A DNA stretch of 64,000 nucleotides, from contig NZ_CP059724.1 of the NCBI RefSeq assembly GCF_022369515.1, forward strand, positions 1,488,001 to 1,552,000, given 5' to 3'. Below are positions 48,447 to 59,033 of the stretch, piece after piece. The DNA is from Paenibacillus sp. 19GGS1-52. GTDB taxonomy: Bacteria; Bacillota; Bacilli; Paenibacillales; Paenibacillaceae. The position numbers and the translations under genes are program-made. The stretch's first letter is position 1. The number at the start of each line of letters is the position of its first letter. A model generated the notes under the pieces. The model had not been told where the DNA came from, searched no databases, and saw nothing but the letters and a program-made list of their open reading frames with translations.

Positions 48447-50801
48447 TTGAAGAGCAATAGCACTCATCATATTCATCAGACTACCAGAGCAGCACTTATT
48501 ACCTCAGTGGCACTTGCCCTGCTTTTACCGGCGGGGTTGGCTGGGGCAAGCTCAAGTACCGCAACATCAGCTGCTACTTTCGTATCATCAACAACAAGTA
48601 GTGCGCAAACTACTGCTACAACAGATAAGGCAGATCCGACAAAGGTGAAAATCACGAAGGAAGAAGCAATTGCCAAAGTGAAGGAGCTGTTTCCCGCGCT
48701 AAAGGAGGCGACTGCTTCCAGTGTAGAGCTAGGCTCCAGCACCAGCTATCCCCCTTTGCCCAATCAAATGGCCTGGACTATTCAGTGGCAATACCGAGTT
48801 GGCAATTCGACATATGGGTTCAGCAGTACAGTGGATGCAAACAACGGAGATCTAATCAATACCTATATCTCCATGCCTTTGCAGGAGAATGCGTCCTATT
48901 ATCCACCTGAGTTATCACAAGCGCAGGCATTGAAGAAGGTGGAAGCCTTTATTGTCAAAGCAGTCCCATCCATTAAGAGCAGCGACCTGCAGTTGGATGA
49001 GACTAGTCTTTATAATATAAATAATGCTGCACTATTTGGGCCGGTTCAATATAATTTCATTTACAAGTTGCTTAAGAATGGTATTCCTTCTGCGGCGGAG
49101 GGTCTGCAGGTTACAATAGATGGCAGTGGTAATGTGTTGCAATTCTACAAGATGACAAATGGATTTAATTATCCGGCAGCTAAGCCGACTATGACACAGG
49201 CAGAAGCGGACAAGAAGTTCACAGACAGCTTTGAGGTAGCGCTTTATTACATTCCGATTTACAAGAATGGAATGATGAACAATTGGATTATGGGCTGGCG
49301 TCCAGTCGAGCAAGCTCTATATTCTGTAGATGCAGTCACTGGAAAAAGGATTGATAATGAAGGGGCCGACTCTACTTCACCAATGACCTATGCCGATGTG
49401 CCGCAGAGCAAGAAGGTTTTTCGGTTAAGAAGTACCAGTACAGAACTTTCCGCAGAGGAAGCGGCTAAGTTGGTGGAGCAGGTAGCCTTTATTCCGGCAG
49501 GTCGAAAGCTGCTCTCCAAATCGCTAAGTGACGATTACCAGACGCCGGGCAGAAAGATCTGGAGATTGACTTGGTCAGAAGGTAATAATTTCTATGGGGG
49601 AACCGCACAATCCACAGCAGAGGTTGATGCGCTAACAGGTCAAATATTAACTTTCCAGGCTGAGCAATTGAACTATCCAGAGGTAACCAAAGCTCAGGCT
49701 GCTCCTACGGGAGGCAAGAAGATTACCCAGGCTGAAGCCAAGCTAAAGAGCTTAGAGCTCGTTAATCTTCTATATGACAAGGCAAGCAGTGAGCTGAAGC
49801 TTGTCCAGTATGGGGGAGATTGGAACGTAGTGCCGGGCGGAACAGGTTACCGATACCAATTTATTCGTTACTACAAAGGAATCCCTGTCAGTGATGGCAA
49901 TGTTAATATTACTTTAGATCTTTATGGAAGATTGCAAGATTACAGCATATACCGAAATACAGGTCTTGAGAAGATAGCTCAAGTACCTGCGGATGCAACG
50001 GTAACGAAGCAGGAAGCGCTTGCGATTTATAAAAGTCAATATAAAATGCAGCTGCAATATACCCAAATTGGCGGTTTTACTATGAATAATACGTATGCGA
50101 CACCGTCAGTTAAGCTAACCTATACGCCCGTTCTAATGGATTCAGGGAAGTCTTTAGAGGTGCTGGACGCAGTCACGGGGAAATGGGTATCGTATTATCC
50201 TATCATTGCACTTCAGGGGACTCCAATCACCGCGACCGACCTGAAAGGACATTGGGCAGAAAAAGAACTGTCAGAGCTGGTGAAATATAACGTGCTTACG
50301 CCTGAGGCTGATGGCAAAGTGAATCCGGAACAGGAAATAACCGTAGGTGATTGGCTTACCATGATTGCAAAAGCCACTACACCGAATTATACAAGCTACT
50401 ATAATGGTAATGAACGCAAAGCAGTAGCTGGAGTGAATCTGGAGAATCCATATTATGAAGCAGTCAACTTTGCTGCAGAGCACGGTTGGATCAGCAAAGA
50501 TGTTGTGTTGCAGACAGAGAGCAAGCTTACCCGGGAACAACTTGCTGTTCAGCTGACTTCATTCTTGAAGTACAACAAAATTTCGGCATTCATGGATAAA
50601 GATGCAACAGTGAGCCAATTCAGTGATAATGCATCCATAATAAATAAGGGAGCAGTAGCCGTTGCTGTGAAACTGGGGTTGCTGCAGGCTGATAATGGTA
50701 AATTTAATCCGCAGCAAATTGTAACAAAAGCACTGGCAGCCTCTGTCATCATGAAGCTAGTGGAACTGCAAGGCAAGACTGATCAGACGATCGGGCAATA
50801 A
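48447..50801 (+). CDS. Secreted YcdB/YcdC-repeat protein with SLH-like C-terminus
   Basis: A protein of 784 residues. The signal peptide ends near LAGASS, then a Ser/Thr-rich linker. At least two YcdB/YcdC-like repeats (about residues 65-310 and 320-600) carry ITKEEAIAKVKELFP, PNQMAWTIQWQYR and ITQAEAKLKSLELV. The last ~180 residues form about three divergent S-layer-homology-like motifs (DLKGHWAEKELSELVKYNVL, YYEAVNFAAEHGW, KLTREQLAVQL). It is therefore probably attached to the cell wall; the function of YcdB repeats is unknown. TTG 48447 follows GAGAGGA. Confidence 0.85.
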   Translation: MKSNSTHHIHQTTRAALITSVALALLLPAGLAGASSSTATSAATFVSSTTSSAQTTATTDKADPTKVKITKEEAIAKVKELFPALKEATASSVELGSSTSYPPLPNQMAWTIQWQYRVGNSTYGFSSTVDANNGDLINTYISMPLQENASYYPPELSQAQALKKVEAFIVKAVPSIKSSDLQLDETSLYNINNAALFGPVQYNFIYKLLKNGIPSAAEGLQVTIDGSGNVLQFYKMTNGFNYPAAKPTMTQAEADKKFTDSFEVALYYIPIYKNGMMNNWIMGWRPVEQALYSVDAVTGKRIDNEGADSTSPMTYADVPQSKKVFRLRSTSTELSAEEAAKLVEQVAFIPAGRKLLSKSLSDDYQTPGRKIWRLTWSEGNNFYGGTAQSTAEVDALTGQILTFQAEQLNYPEVTKAQAAPTGGKKITQAEAKLKSLELVNLLYDKASSELKLVQYGGDWNVVPGGTGYRYQFIRYYKGIPVSDGNVNITLDLYGRLQDYSIYRNTGLEKIAQVPADATVTKQEALAIYKSQYKMQLQYTQIGGFTMNNTYATPSVKLTYTPVLMDSGKSLEVLDAVTGKWVSYYPIIALQGTPITATDLKGHWAEKELSELVKYNVLTPEADGKVNPEQEITVGDWLTMIAKATTPNYTSYYNGNERKAVAGVNLENPYYEAVNFAAEHGWISKDVVLQTESKLTREQLAVQLTSFLKYNKISAFMDKDATVSQFSDNASIINKGAVAVAVKLGLLQADNGKFNPQQIVTKALAASVIMKLVELQGKTDQTIGQ

Positions 50802-50819
50802 TTAGTTTGCACTTTTGGA

Positions 50820-50863
50820 GAAGCCTGCTTTCCGTCTTTATGGCGGGTAAGCAGGCTTTTTCC
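50820..50863 (+). terminator. Intrinsic terminator
   Basis: GAAGCCTGCTT pairs with AAGCAGGCTTTTT, followed by T. It ends the YcdB-repeat gene. Confidence 0.88.
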
Positions 50864-50910
50864 CCTTATGTTATAATTGGCACAAATCTTTACAGGGAGT
50901 GGTTAGGAAA

Positions 50911-51753
50911 TTGAATAAACAATATGAGAATGAGGTTGAACGGTTATTGGATTCCTTGGGAGTCTCTCTACCTTTAGTGCAGAAGCTGTTTCCGATTGAT
51001 GTCATGTTCGCATTAGCCAATACGGAAACTTTTATCTATTATCTGCCGGGTAATGAAATAGATATAAAGATTCAAACCGGGATGCCCATTCCACGGAGTG
51101 GTGGTATCAGGCAGGCACTGGACAGTGGGGAAAATGTCAGCGCGAATATTCCGAAAGAAATTTATGGCTTGCCCTTTAAATCTTCTTCGTTACCTATAAG
51201 AGACGAAGCTGGAGTGGTTATTGGTGTTTTTACCATAGGAATCAGCCTGAAGAATCAGGAAACCTTAAGTTACGCGGCCAATTCTCTGGCGAGAACCTCG
51301 GAAGAGATTAATGCAACCTCTGAAGAAATAGCGGTTACTGCGTCTGACTTAGCCAATACGATAAGTGACCTCAAGCGCTTGGGCCAAAATGTTGTACAAG
51401 AACTGCGTAAGACTGATGAAATTCTGGATTTTATAAAAAAAGTGGCGGATAACTCCAATTTGCTAGGACTCAATGCTGCTATCGAAGCTGCACATGCCGC
51501 CGAGCATGGTCGGGGGTTTGGTGTAGTAGCTCAGGAGATTCGCAAAATGGCAGTCTCCAGTGCGGAATCTGCTAAGGAGATCGCAAGTATCTTGCTTACA
51601 ATTAAGAACAACATCAACCGCATTGATGAAACTCTATTTGAATGCTTGTCACAAAGCGAGCGCCAGGCCGCATCTACGGAGGAAATATCCGCATCCATGC
51701 AGCAACTGTCTGCATCTGCAGTTGAAATTGAGAAGATTGCTCGACTGATATGA
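50911..51753 (+). CDS. Soluble MCP-like signalling protein (YfmS type)
   Basis: A protein of 280 residues with no membrane segment. Residues ~15-115 form a small sensory domain with IKIQTGMPIPRSGGIR. The C-terminal part is a chemoreceptor signalling hairpin whose tip is LLGLNAAIEAAHAAEHGRGF. It has the short length of B. subtilis YfmS. It would bind CheW/CheA-type partners or an internal signal. The start is TTG 50911 or GTG 50899, both near GGGAG. Confidence 0.85.
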   Translation: MNKQYENEVERLLDSLGVSLPLVQKLFPIDVMFALANTETFIYYLPGNEIDIKIQTGMPIPRSGGIRQALDSGENVSANIPKEIYGLPFKSSSLPIRDEAGVVIGVFTIGISLKNQETLSYAANSLARTSEEINATSEEIAVTASDLANTISDLKRLGQNVVQELRKTDEILDFIKKVADNSNLLGLNAAIEAAHAAEHGRGFGVVAQEIRKMAVSSAESAKEIASILLTIKNNINRIDETLFECLSQSERQAASTEEISASMQQLSASAVEIEKIARLI

Positions 51754-51806
51754 ATGAAGAAACCGCCCTCTGTTAAAGCTAGAGGGCGGTTTCTTGTGTA
51801 ATACAA
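51754..51806. terminator. Terminator between convergent genes
   Basis: AAACCGCCCTCT pairs with AGAGGGCGGTTT across TTAAAGCT, followed by CTTGTG on the + strand and a T-rich 3' side on the minus strand (AAGAAACC region). It probably serves both convergent genes. Confidence 0.8.
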
Positions 51807-51818
51807 ATTTCAGATGCT

Positions 51819-52643
51819 TTATTTTCCGAGTTGTTTATCCACTTCTTTAATTGGATTCTCTTCGGCATGCTCTTCAACCACTGTGCTGCTCAGGAACCAG
51901 CCAAGCGTAGCAATTAGAACGAGTACGACATAGAAAGTGAGTTTCCACCAAGTGCTATGTGCGAATGACTCCGATAGAACGCCTAGTGAAGGGTGAGCTA
52001 GAGTAATGACTGTTAGCTTAATGCCGACCCAACCGACGATGAAGAAGGCTGCCAGTTCAAGACCTGGACGGGAATGAAGCAGCTTGACGAAAAAGGAAGC
52101 GGCGAACCGCATAATAACCAATCCGATAAATCCACCCGCAAAGATAACAAGGAACTGTCCGCCGTCAAGGCCGCCGATATTAGGAAGTCCACTTGCCGGA
52201 AGCGCAACAGCCAGAGCAACAGCTGCCAGAATGGAATCAACAGCAAAGGCGATGTCGGCAACCTCAACCTTCAGTACTGTGAACCAGAAGCTGGATTTCT
52301 TTTTGACGACGGCCTGCGTACCACTCTCATTGGCTTCTTCCGTAACTGTCTTCCTGAATATCAGCTTTCGGAAGATATGGTTCAAGGCGATAAATAACAG
52401 ATAGAGGGCACCGATAGCTTGTACCTGCCAAATATCCACCAGATAAGAGATGATGAAGAGTGAACCGAAACGGAACACAAATGCACCGGCCAATCCGTAA
52501 AAGAGAGCTTTCTTTCTTTCCTCATCAGGAAGGTGCTTAACCATAATTGCCAAGACCAATGCGTTATCTGCGGCGAGCAACCCTTCAAGTGCTACAAGAA
52601 CGAGCAAGACCCATCCGTATTCTAAAAACAATCCCAAATCCAT
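51819..52643 (-). CDS. TerC-family membrane protein (YkoY/MeeY-like, probable Mn exporter)
   Basis: A protein of 274 residues with about eight membrane segments. LEGLLAADNALVLAIMVKHL near the N-terminus and KVEVADIAFAVDSILAAVAL mid-protein carry the paired acidic residues (AADN, DIAFAVDS) of TerC proteins. In Bacillus the homologues YkoY/YceF export or metalate with manganese. Start 52643 has GGGAGGAA upstream; the longer frame to 52679 has none. A yybP-ykoY riboswitch lies upstream and makes manganese control likely. Confidence 0.9.
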   Translation of the reverse strand: MDLGLFLEYGWVLLVLVALEGLLAADNALVLAIMVKHLPDEERKKALFYGLAGAFVFRFGSLFIISYLVDIWQVQAIGALYLLFIALNHIFRKLIFRKTVTEEANESGTQAVVKKKSSFWFTVLKVEVADIAFAVDSILAAVALAVALPASGLPNIGGLDGGQFLVIFAGGFIGLVIMRFAASFFVKLLHSRPGLELAAFFIVGWVGIKLTVITLAHPSLGVLSESFAHSTWWKLTFYVVLVLIATLGWFLSSTVVEEHAEENPIKEVDKQLGK

Positions 52644-52718
52644 TATTAATTCCTCCCTTTCAAATGTAAATATCTTCAAAAATGAGACTTGTTATACCAT
52701 TATTTATCAAAACTATAT

Positions 52719-52868
52719 AAAAAAGACCTTTACCAAACAGATTAACCTTTGGAATAAAGGTAACCTGGTTGGTAAAGGTCTCGCTAACAATAACTAATTG
52801 CCAATAAAACCGGGGAATATCCTCATACTCCCGTATTGACGGCTTTATTTAACAGCTACTCCCCTTTA
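52719..52868 (-). ncRNA. yybP-ykoY manganese riboswitch with terminator
   Basis: On the minus strand, AAAGGGGAGTAGC (from 52868) opens the element, followed by CCGTCAATACGGGAGTATGAGG and a GTTAGCGAGACCTTTACC transition, matching the conserved segments of yybP-ykoY RNAs. The last arms AGACCTTTACCA (52770-52781) and TGGTAAAGGTCT (52724-52735) form an 11-12-bp stem followed by a T run (52716-52723), the expected expression-platform terminator. Mn2+ binding would prevent termination and turn on the TerC gene. Confidence 0.85.
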
Positions 52869-53020
52869 CGGGATGATATATTAAATTTTATTGAATACGA
52901 AATTGATTTAAAACTATCATATACGACTTGAGAATCGTTGTCAACACCTATGAGAACAAATATCATTAGAAAAACATATGTAATGGAAACGGAAACATGA
53001 TATGTGCAAGTTAGATAAGA
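52869..53020. other. AT-rich intergenic DNA between the riboswitch and the nif promoter
   Basis: No gene seen. A possible weak GlnR-like half, TGTCAACACCTATGAGA (52940-52956), has two mismatches from the box. The minus-strand promoter of the TerC transcript must also lie here. Confidence 0.5.
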
Positions 53021-53025
53021 TGACA

Positions 53026-53042
53026 TGTCATATGACGAAACA
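53026..53042 (+). promoter_or_regulatory. Candidate upstream GlnR box (nif site I)
   Basis: TGTCA-tatgacg-AAACA fits TGTNA-N7-TNACA with one mismatch, centred about 85 bases before the predicted transcription start. It overlaps the perfect palindrome TGACATGTCA (53021-53030). In Paenibacillus polymyxa an upstream GlnR site activates nif transcription; that role is inferred here by position. Confidence 0.55.
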
Positions 53043-53084
53043 GCAAACATAAGGAAAAACAGTACTTTTTAAACGTGATGCTAA

Positions 53085-53113
53085 TTGACGATACCCTTGT
53101 TTGAAAATATGAT
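53085..53113 (+). promoter_or_regulatory. nifB promoter (sigma-A type)
   Basis: TTGACG (53085-53090), a 17-bp spacer, then TATGAT (53108-53113): one mismatch in each hexamer. Start of transcription is expected near 53120, leaving a 5' UTR of about 260 bases. A -24/-12 sigma-54 pattern was not found, as expected for Paenibacillus nif. Confidence 0.75.
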
Positions 53114-53144
53114 GAAGCTATAAAAGCGAGTTGAACAAGATTGT

Positions 53145-53161
53145 TGTAAGGAAACATGACA
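53145..53161 (+). promoter_or_regulatory. GlnR box downstream of the nif promoter (site II)
   Basis: TGTAA-ggaaaca-TGACA matches TGTNA-N7-TNACA at every fixed position. It lies about 25-40 bases after the predicted start. In P. polymyxa a downstream GlnR site represses nif when nitrogen is in excess. Confidence 0.75.
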
Positions 53162-53186
53162 TAAGTAAAATTACAAACTTGCAAAT

Positions 53187-53366
53187 GAGTTTTACTACGA
53201 AGCAGAATCAAGAAGTGAATGCTCCGTAAAACTTGGATTATGCTTTCGGAGCGAGTTTTACTACGAAGCAGAATCAAGAAGTGAATGCTCCGTAAAACTT
53301 GGATTATGCTTTCGAAGCGAGTTTTACTACGAAGCAGAATCAAGAAGTAAATGCTCCGTAAAACTT
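53187..53366 (+). repeat. 66-bp tandem repeat (2.7 copies) in the nifB leader
   Basis: Copies start at 53187, 53253 and 53319, with a period of exactly 66 bases and only a few differences. Each contains AGTTTTAC ... GTAAAACT arms about 30 bases apart, plus GAAGC/GCTTC-like inner pairing, so the leader RNA can form up to three similar hairpins. The last one ends three bases before the AGGAGG of nifB. No T run follows any of them. Confidence 0.9.
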
Positions 53367-53381
53367 TAAGGAGGTGGGAAA

Positions 53382-55633
<2,252 letters not shown>

Positions 55634-55653
55634 TATACATGCCGTATAAGTTG

Positions 55654-55740
55654 TCCGGTGAACGAGAGTGGAGAGACGGTCGATTCACCGGATGAACTTT
55701 GAAGTGACGCAAGTGGCCACGCAGGCGGTGTAACGCCTGC
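55654..55740 (+). promoter_or_regulatory. Two hairpins between nifH and nifD
   Basis: TCCGGTGAA (55654-55662) pairs with TTCACCGGA (55684-55692), and GCAGGCG-gtgtaa-CGCCTGC (55721-55740) forms a second stem. Neither has a T run. They could protect nifH mRNA 3' ends and produce the excess of NifH over NifDK; this is inference. Confidence 0.7.
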
Positions 55741-55763
55741 ACCATGAGAAGGAGGGTTAATTA

Positions 55764-57221
55764 ATGGGACTGGATATTGAGGCAAATAAAGAGTTAGTCG
55801 AAGAAATACTAGAAGCTTATCCCGTGAAGGCACGGAAAGACCGCCAAAAACATTTTCAGGTGAGTACTCAGGAAGCTATAGATTGCGGTACATGCGCCGT
55901 AAAATCAAATATTAAATCGCGTCCCGGCGTTATGACGCCACGCGGATGTGCGTATGCAGGATCTAAAGGTGTCGTATGGGGTCCGATTAAGGATATGGTT
56001 CATATCAGTCACGGCCCAGTCGGCTGCGGACAATATAGCTGGGGCACACGCCGTAACTTTGCCAACGGTACGCTCGGTATCGACAACTTTACGGCTATGC
56101 AAGTCACAAGTGATTTTCAGGAGACGGATATCGTCTTTGGTGGAGATAAGAAGCTTGAAGTGATTATGCGTGAGATTACGGAGATGTTCCCGCTTGCTAA
56201 AGGGATATCCGTTCAATCTGAATGTCCTGTCGGTCTGATCGGTGACGATATTGAGGCCGTATCCAAGAAGATGTCCAAAGAGCTCGATATGCCAATCGTT
56301 CCGGTACGCTGCGAAGGTTTCCGCGGTGTCAGCCAATCGCTCGGTCACCATATCGCTAATGATGCGATTCGCGATTTCGTAATGGGCCGTGCCGAACTGG
56401 CTGAAACGGGTCCATACGATGTTAATATCATCGGCGATTACAATATCGGCGGCGATGCTTGGGCTTCCCGTATTCTGTTGGAAGAAATGGGCCTGCGCAT
56501 TATTGCTCAGTGGTCCGGTGATGGTTCGCTCAATGAACTGGAAGTTGCCCATAAGGCTAAATTGAATCTGATTCACTGTCATCGTTCCATGAACTACATG
56601 GTTGATCATATGGAGAAAGCATACGGTATTCCTTGGATTGAATATAACTTCTTTGGACCTACCAAGACCTATGAAAGTCTCCGGGCTATCGCGGCTCTGT
56701 TCGACGAAACGATTCAGGAGAACTGTGAGAAGATGATTGCCAAACACAAACCGGTTATGGATGCCATTATCAATAAATTCAAGCCTCGTCTGGAAAATAA
56801 AAAAGTAATGCTGATGATTGGTGGATTGCGTTCCCGCCACACCATCGGAGCTTATGAAGATCTGGGCATGGATATCGTGGCTTCAGGTTATGAATTTGCT
56901 CATAAAGATGACTATGAAAAAATGCTTCCTATGTTAAATGAAGGAACGATCGTCATGGATGACCCGACTGCTTATGAGCTGGAAGAGCTCACACAGAGAT
57001 TGGGTGTTGATTTGGTAGGATCGGGCGTTAAAGAAAAATATGTATACCATAAGATGGGTGTTCCTTTCCGTCAAATGCACTCATGGGATTATAGCGGTCC
57101 GTATCATGGATTCGATGGCTTCAAGGTTTTTGCCAAGGACATGGATATGACGGTTAACAGCCCAGTGTGGAATTTGGTGAATAAGAAGGAAAAAATCCAA
57201 CCAGAGGGGGCGAGCATATGA
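55764..57221 (+). CDS. nifD: Nitrogenase MoFe protein alpha chain NifD
   Basis: A protein of 485 residues, normal length. P-cluster Cys ligands lie in [19 protein letters not shown] and [12 protein letters not shown]. FeMo-co ligands are the Cys in [11 protein letters not shown] and the His in [15 protein letters not shown]. It holds the active-site cofactor and, with NifK, forms the alpha2beta2 enzyme. GAAGGAGGG precedes ATG 55764. The nifK ATG overlaps its stop (ATGA), giving coupled 1:1 synthesis. Confidence 0.98.
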   Translation: MGLDIEANKELVEEILEAYPVKARKDRQKHFQVSTQEAIDCGTCAVKSNIKSRPGVMTPRGCAYAGSKGVVWGPIKDMVHISHGPVGCGQYSWGTRRNFANGTLGIDNFTAMQVTSDFQETDIVFGGDKKLEVIMREITEMFPLAKGISVQSECPVGLIGDDIEAVSKKMSKELDMPIVPVRCEGFRGVSQSLGHHIANDAIRDFVMGRAELAETGPYDVNIIGDYNIGGDAWASRILLEEMGLRIIAQWSGDGSLNELEVAHKAKLNLIHCHRSMNYMVDHMEKAYGIPWIEYNFFGPTKTYESLRAIAALFDETIQENCEKMIAKHKPVMDAIINKFKPRLENKKVMLMIGGLRSRHTIGAYEDLGMDIVASGYEFAHKDDYEKMLPMLNEGTIVMDDPTAYELEELTQRLGVDLVGSGVKEKYVYHKMGVPFRQMHSWDYSGPYHGFDGFKVFAKDMDMTVNSPVWNLVNKKEKIQPEGASI

Positions 57222-58777
57222 GTAAGGACAATCTGGACATTAAAGACAATAACAATCTGTTCAAAGAAGAACGCTACGTGCAGCAGCGGGAGAACAAAAA
57301 ACAGTTTGAAGCGCCTTGCAGTGAGCAGGAAACTGCTGAAGCTCTCGCCTACTCCAAATCTGCTGAGTATATGGAGAAGAATTTCGACCGTAAATCAGTT
57401 GTTATTAATCCCCACAAAGCATGCCAACCGCTTGGATCAGTTATGGCAGCACTCGGATTCGAAAAAACACTGCCGTTCGTTCACGGTTCGCAAGGCTGTA
57501 ATGCTTACTTCCGCAGCCATCTAAGCCGCCATTTTAAAGAGCCTACGCCTTCCGTTTCATCTTCGATGACTGAGGATGCAGCCGTATTCGGCGGTATGAC
57601 TAACATGATTGATGGCCTTGAAAATAGTATCGCGCTGTACAAACCAGAAATGGTTGCTGTATGTACTACCTGTATGGCCGAGGTTATCGGTGATGACCTG
57701 AACTCTTTTATCGGCAACGCCCGTATTAAAGGGGCTATCGCGGAAGATTTCCCAGTGGCTTTCTGCAATACGCCAAGCTTTGTTGGTTCGCATATCACGG
57801 GTTATGATGCCATGCTCAAAGGAATTCTGAGCTACTTGTACACCCGCTCTGGCATTCAAGCTACACCAGGTAGTGGCGAAGGAACGGGAGAAAAGCTTAA
57901 TGTGATGCTGGGATTCGAGCCTTACACCGGAAATTTTGCTGAAATGCGTAAAATATTGAATGCTTTTGATACGGAGTATACTATTCTCGGCGATCATAGC
58001 GGCAATTACGATTCGCCGGCAACGGGAGAATACGAGTACTACTATGGTGGTACCAAGCTTGAAGATGTACCATTGGCTGCTAATGCACTGGGTACACTAT
58101 CGCTGCAAAAGTACACTTTGAAAAAGACGCAGGAATATATTAGCGGAACTTGGAAGCAGGAAATCTCTGCACTATCCACGCCGCTCGGCATCAAAGGAAC
58201 AGATAAGCTGCTGGAAACCATCAGTGAAATGACAGGTCTTCCTATTCCGGCATCACTCACCGAAGAACGTGGTCGGGTAGTAGATGCACTCATGGATAGC
58301 CATCCTTATCTTCACGGTAAAAGAGTTGCGCTTGTAGGTGATCCGGATCTTCTGATCGGTCTGATTGGGTTATGTCTGGAAATCGGCATGGAGCCGGTGC
58401 ATATCGTATGCTCCAATGGCGAAGTTGATTTCAATGATCAGAAATTCAAGATTGAAGCCGAAGCTCTTCTAGCTTCCAGTCCTTACGGTTCGGAAGCAAC
58501 TGTTCATATCGGCAAAGACTTGTGGCATATGCGTTCATTGCTGCTCACTGATCCGGTTGATCTGGCTATTGGCAGTTCTCATTTAAAATTTGCCGCTAAA
58601 GACGCTGATGTGCCGCTGATTCGTGTAGGGTTCCCAATCTTTGATCGTCATCATATGCACCGGTATCCTATTATCGGCTACCAAGGAACTTTGAATCTGC
58701 TGAGTTTAATTGTGAATACCGTCCTGCAACAGTTGGATGATAATAATTCCGGTTTTAACTTTGAACTGGTGCGCTAA
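57218..58777 (+). CDS. nifK: Nitrogenase MoFe protein beta chain NifK
   Basis: A protein of 519 residues. P-cluster Cys ligands are in [32 protein letters not shown] and [26 protein letters not shown] is the conserved segment after the second. The N-terminal ~60 residues are charged, as in the longer NifK class. It overlaps nifD by four bases. Unlike the tight spacing elsewhere in the operon, 211 bases separate its stop from the next long frame. Confidence 0.98.
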   Translation: MSKDNLDIKDNNNLFKEERYVQQRENKKQFEAPCSEQETAEALAYSKSAEYMEKNFDRKSVVINPHKACQPLGSVMAALGFEKTLPFVHGSQGCNAYFRSHLSRHFKEPTPSVSSSMTEDAAVFGGMTNMIDGLENSIALYKPEMVAVCTTCMAEVIGDDLNSFIGNARIKGAIAEDFPVAFCNTPSFVGSHITGYDAMLKGILSYLYTRSGIQATPGSGEGTGEKLNVMLGFEPYTGNFAEMRKILNAFDTEYTILGDHSGNYDSPATGEYEYYYGGTKLEDVPLAANALGTLSLQKYTLKKTQEYISGTWKQEISALSTPLGIKGTDKLLETISEMTGLPIPASLTEERGRVVDALMDSHPYLHGKRVALVGDPDLLIGLIGLCLEIGMEPVHIVCSNGEVDFNDQKFKIEAEALLASSPYGSEATVHIGKDLWHMRSLLLTDPVDLAIGSSHLKFAAKDADVPLIRVGFPIFDRHHMHRYPIIGYQGTLNLLSLIVNTVLQQLDDNNSGFNFELVR

Positions 58778-58856
58778 GAACAATTAACGAGAATTATTGG
58801 AAGTGATTTTTATGAGAAAGTGATGAAAATTACTGAAAGTTTCTGCAATAATATTT

Positions 58857-58862
58857 TATAAT
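58857..58862 (+). promoter_or_regulatory. Possible -10 element upstream of nifE
   Basis: TATAAT lies in AT-rich DNA after nifK; the sequence 17 bases upstream (TGAAAG) is a poor -35. It may give a secondary transcript for nifENX-hesA-nifV. Weak. Confidence 0.25.
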
Positions 58863-58905
58863 TAGAATAGTATTAATTTGAATAAATGCAATAAATCGTA
58901 AGTTA

Positions 58906-58976
58906 CCCGGCGTCTCCTAGTCCCTCGGTTTCCGGCAACGGATATTCTTTAAATCCGGGGACAATGGTAGGCCGGG
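58906..58976 (+). ncRNA. Candidate structured RNA element in the nifK-nifE gap
   Basis: Nested helices are visible: CCCGGC (58906-58911) with GCCGGG (58971-58976), GTCCC (58920-58924) with GGGAC (58958-58962), and TCCG-GCAA-CGGA (58931-58942), a stem capped by a GNRA-type tetraloop. GGAT/ATCC may add a further pairing. The layout resembles a small riboswitch or a structured leader, but I cannot match it to a known class. Confidence 0.5.
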
Positions 58977-59033
58977 ATTCTTGTAATATTGTATGAAGGA
59001 ATCATCCACCCTAGCGAAGGAGATGAAGTGCCG

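Noticed and set aside
52938..52956. Third GlnR box upstream of nif
   Set aside because: TGTCAACACCTATGAGA has two mismatches in conserved positions and is far from the promoter.
53011..53343. Minus-strand ORF with a repeated ILLRSKTRxESIIQVLRS-like unit
   Set aside because: It is the translation of the 66-bp tandem repeats, whose period is a multiple of three; it has no RBS and overlaps the promoter region.
53187..53366. CRISPR-like array
   Set aside because: The 66-bp units are contiguous with no variable spacers, and no cas genes are present.
55905..56840. 311-residue minus-strand ORF inside nifD
   Set aside because: It is a shadow of nifD, which has all conserved ligands.
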